DNA from: Clostridia bacterium
Lineage (GTDB): Bacteria; Bacillota; Clostridia; Christensenellales; Borkfalkiaceae
Direction: 5' to 3'
DNA length: 51,536 nt
NCBI GenBank assembly: GCA_017463425.1
Contig: JAFTPE010000004.1
Coordinates: forward strand, 1-51,536
The notes beneath the pieces are model-generated. The model saw only the letters and a list, made by a program, of their open reading frames with translations. It was not told the origin of the DNA and searched no databases. Made by a program: the position numbers and the translations under genes. Shown here one piece after another: positions 51,176-51,536 of this stretch; the first letter of the stretch is position 1, and the number at the start of each line of letters is the position of its first letter.

Positions 51176-51349
51176 GGAATGGTCAAGACCATTCCCTACG
51201 ATATGCTTGTCATTGCGAGGAGCAAAGCGACGAAGCAATCTAACGGATTGCCGCGCTCCACTTTCGTTACACTCGCAATGACGTGCGTTTGTCCTGCCAA
51301 CCGCATTCTCCTCGCATCAACCTTTGTAGGGAACAGGCTTGCCTGTTCC
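51176..51349. repeat. Composite palindromic repeat element
   Basis: Three hairpin units lie in a row. Unit 1 (51176-51195) is a perfect palindrome GGAATGGTC-AA-GACCATTCC, read backwards within GTAGGGA...TTCCGC. Unit 2 (51209-51282) begins GTCATTGCGAGGAG and ends CTCGCAATGAC, an imperfect inverted repeat of a type widely scattered in bacterial genomes. Unit 3 (51330-51349) is GGAACAGGC-TT-GCCTGTTCC within GTAGGGA...TTCCGC. Units 1 and 3 are the same repeat type in opposite direction, so they frame unit 2. No transposase is present. Confidence 0.82.
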
Positions 51350-51402
51350 GCATTTTTTTGTAAAGAAACAAAAATTCCATAAAACTCCTTTTGGGAAAAC
51401 CA

Positions 51403-51431
51403 TTGACAAAGAAAAATATTAGTGATATAAT
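51403..51431 (+). promoter_or_regulatory. Near-consensus promoter of the gene at the right edge
   Basis: TTGACA at 51403-51408 and TATAAT at 51426-51431 with a 17-base spacer and an extended TGA. It lies 66 bases before the next start codon and is one of the two or three best promoter matches in the window. Confidence 0.88.
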
Positions 51432-51497
51432 ATATCTTAGAATGGTAAAATGTATTATTCGACAAAAAATGATTTTAATTTATTAGGAGGTTTTGCG

Positions 51498-51536
51498 ATG
51501 AAAAGCAAAATGAAAACTTTGAAATTGGCGGCATTC
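51498..51536 (+). CDS. Start of a gene cut by the window edge
   Basis: Only the first 13 codons (MKSKMKTLKLAAF) are visible, after a perfect AGGAGG ribosome site seven to eight bases upstream. The basic, then hydrophobic start suggests a signal peptide, so a secreted or lipid-anchored protein is likely. After malG, a secreted amylase or another binding protein would fit, but this cannot be told. Confidence 0.7.
   Translation, partial: MKSKMKTLKLAAF

Overview
The window looks like a chromosomal segment of an anaerobic, endospore-forming member of the Firmicutes (class Clostridia). The evidence is sporulation genes of clostridial type (spoVAD fragment, spoVAE, yabP-yabQ-divIC), an indolepyruvate ferredoxin oxidoreductase module, a short-form HisG with HisZ, a ThrH-type phosphatase, ECF-type vitamin uptake and strong AGGAGG ribosome binding sites with TTGACA/TATAAT promoters. 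Species cannot be fixed from the sequence. No rRNA, tRNA, CRISPR array, phage or insertion sequence was recognised.

Layout. Bases 1-1030 hold the end of a spoVA operon, whose spoVAD is cut off by unrelated sequence at about base 133. Bases 1041-3850 hold an amidase-like protein, an MFS transporter and a convergent AraC-type regulator. Bases 4020-9965 form one operon for reductive or fermentative use of aromatic amino acids: hotdog thioesterase, paaK, iorA, iorB, a second paaK and a tandem-ACT sensor protein. Bases 9996-16940 carry uppP, a cold-shock gene, a divergent Lgt-like membrane protein, galK-glpK, and a minus-strand group of small proteins including an HPr-like protein without its phosphorylatable histidine. 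A Nudix hydrolase follows.

Bases 16981-21250 hold a small Cys-tailed membrane protein, a probable pantothenate ECF transporter with coaX, homoserine dehydrogenase and an ATP-grasp ligase. Bases 21419-34049 form a long biosynthetic operon: serC-serA-DUF1015, then hisZGDC, two envelope-type genes (LiaF-like and DUF4097) coupled by overlaps, then hisBHAF-IE and a strong terminator. Bases 34102-38720 hold two unknown envelope proteins, guaB, thrH and a GMP synthase that lacks its glutaminase domain. ThrH can supply the phosphoserine phosphatase missing from the serC-serA operon and possibly the homoserine phosphorylation step after hom.

Bases 38739-45884 hold a tiny membrane protein, a very Cys/Gly/Asn-rich protein with a SigK-like promoter (spore coat candidate), a YihY-family protein with an extra C-terminal domain, a RecD-like helicase, a TtcA-like thiolase, the yabP-yabQ-divIC-ppx/gppA group and an M50 peptidase. 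Bases 45933-51164 are a maltodextrin module: malQ, a sugar-binding lipoprotein, malF and malG, with no ATPase subunit in view. The last 370 bases contain a composite of three palindromic repeats and a near-perfect promoter for a gene that leaves the window.

The best candidates for undescribed biology are the translationally coupled LiaF-like/DUF4097 pair inside the histidine operon, the His-less HPr protein, the Cys-rich coat candidate, the DUF1015 protein in the serine operon, the structured leader before the ECF gene, and the composite palindromic repeat at the right end.
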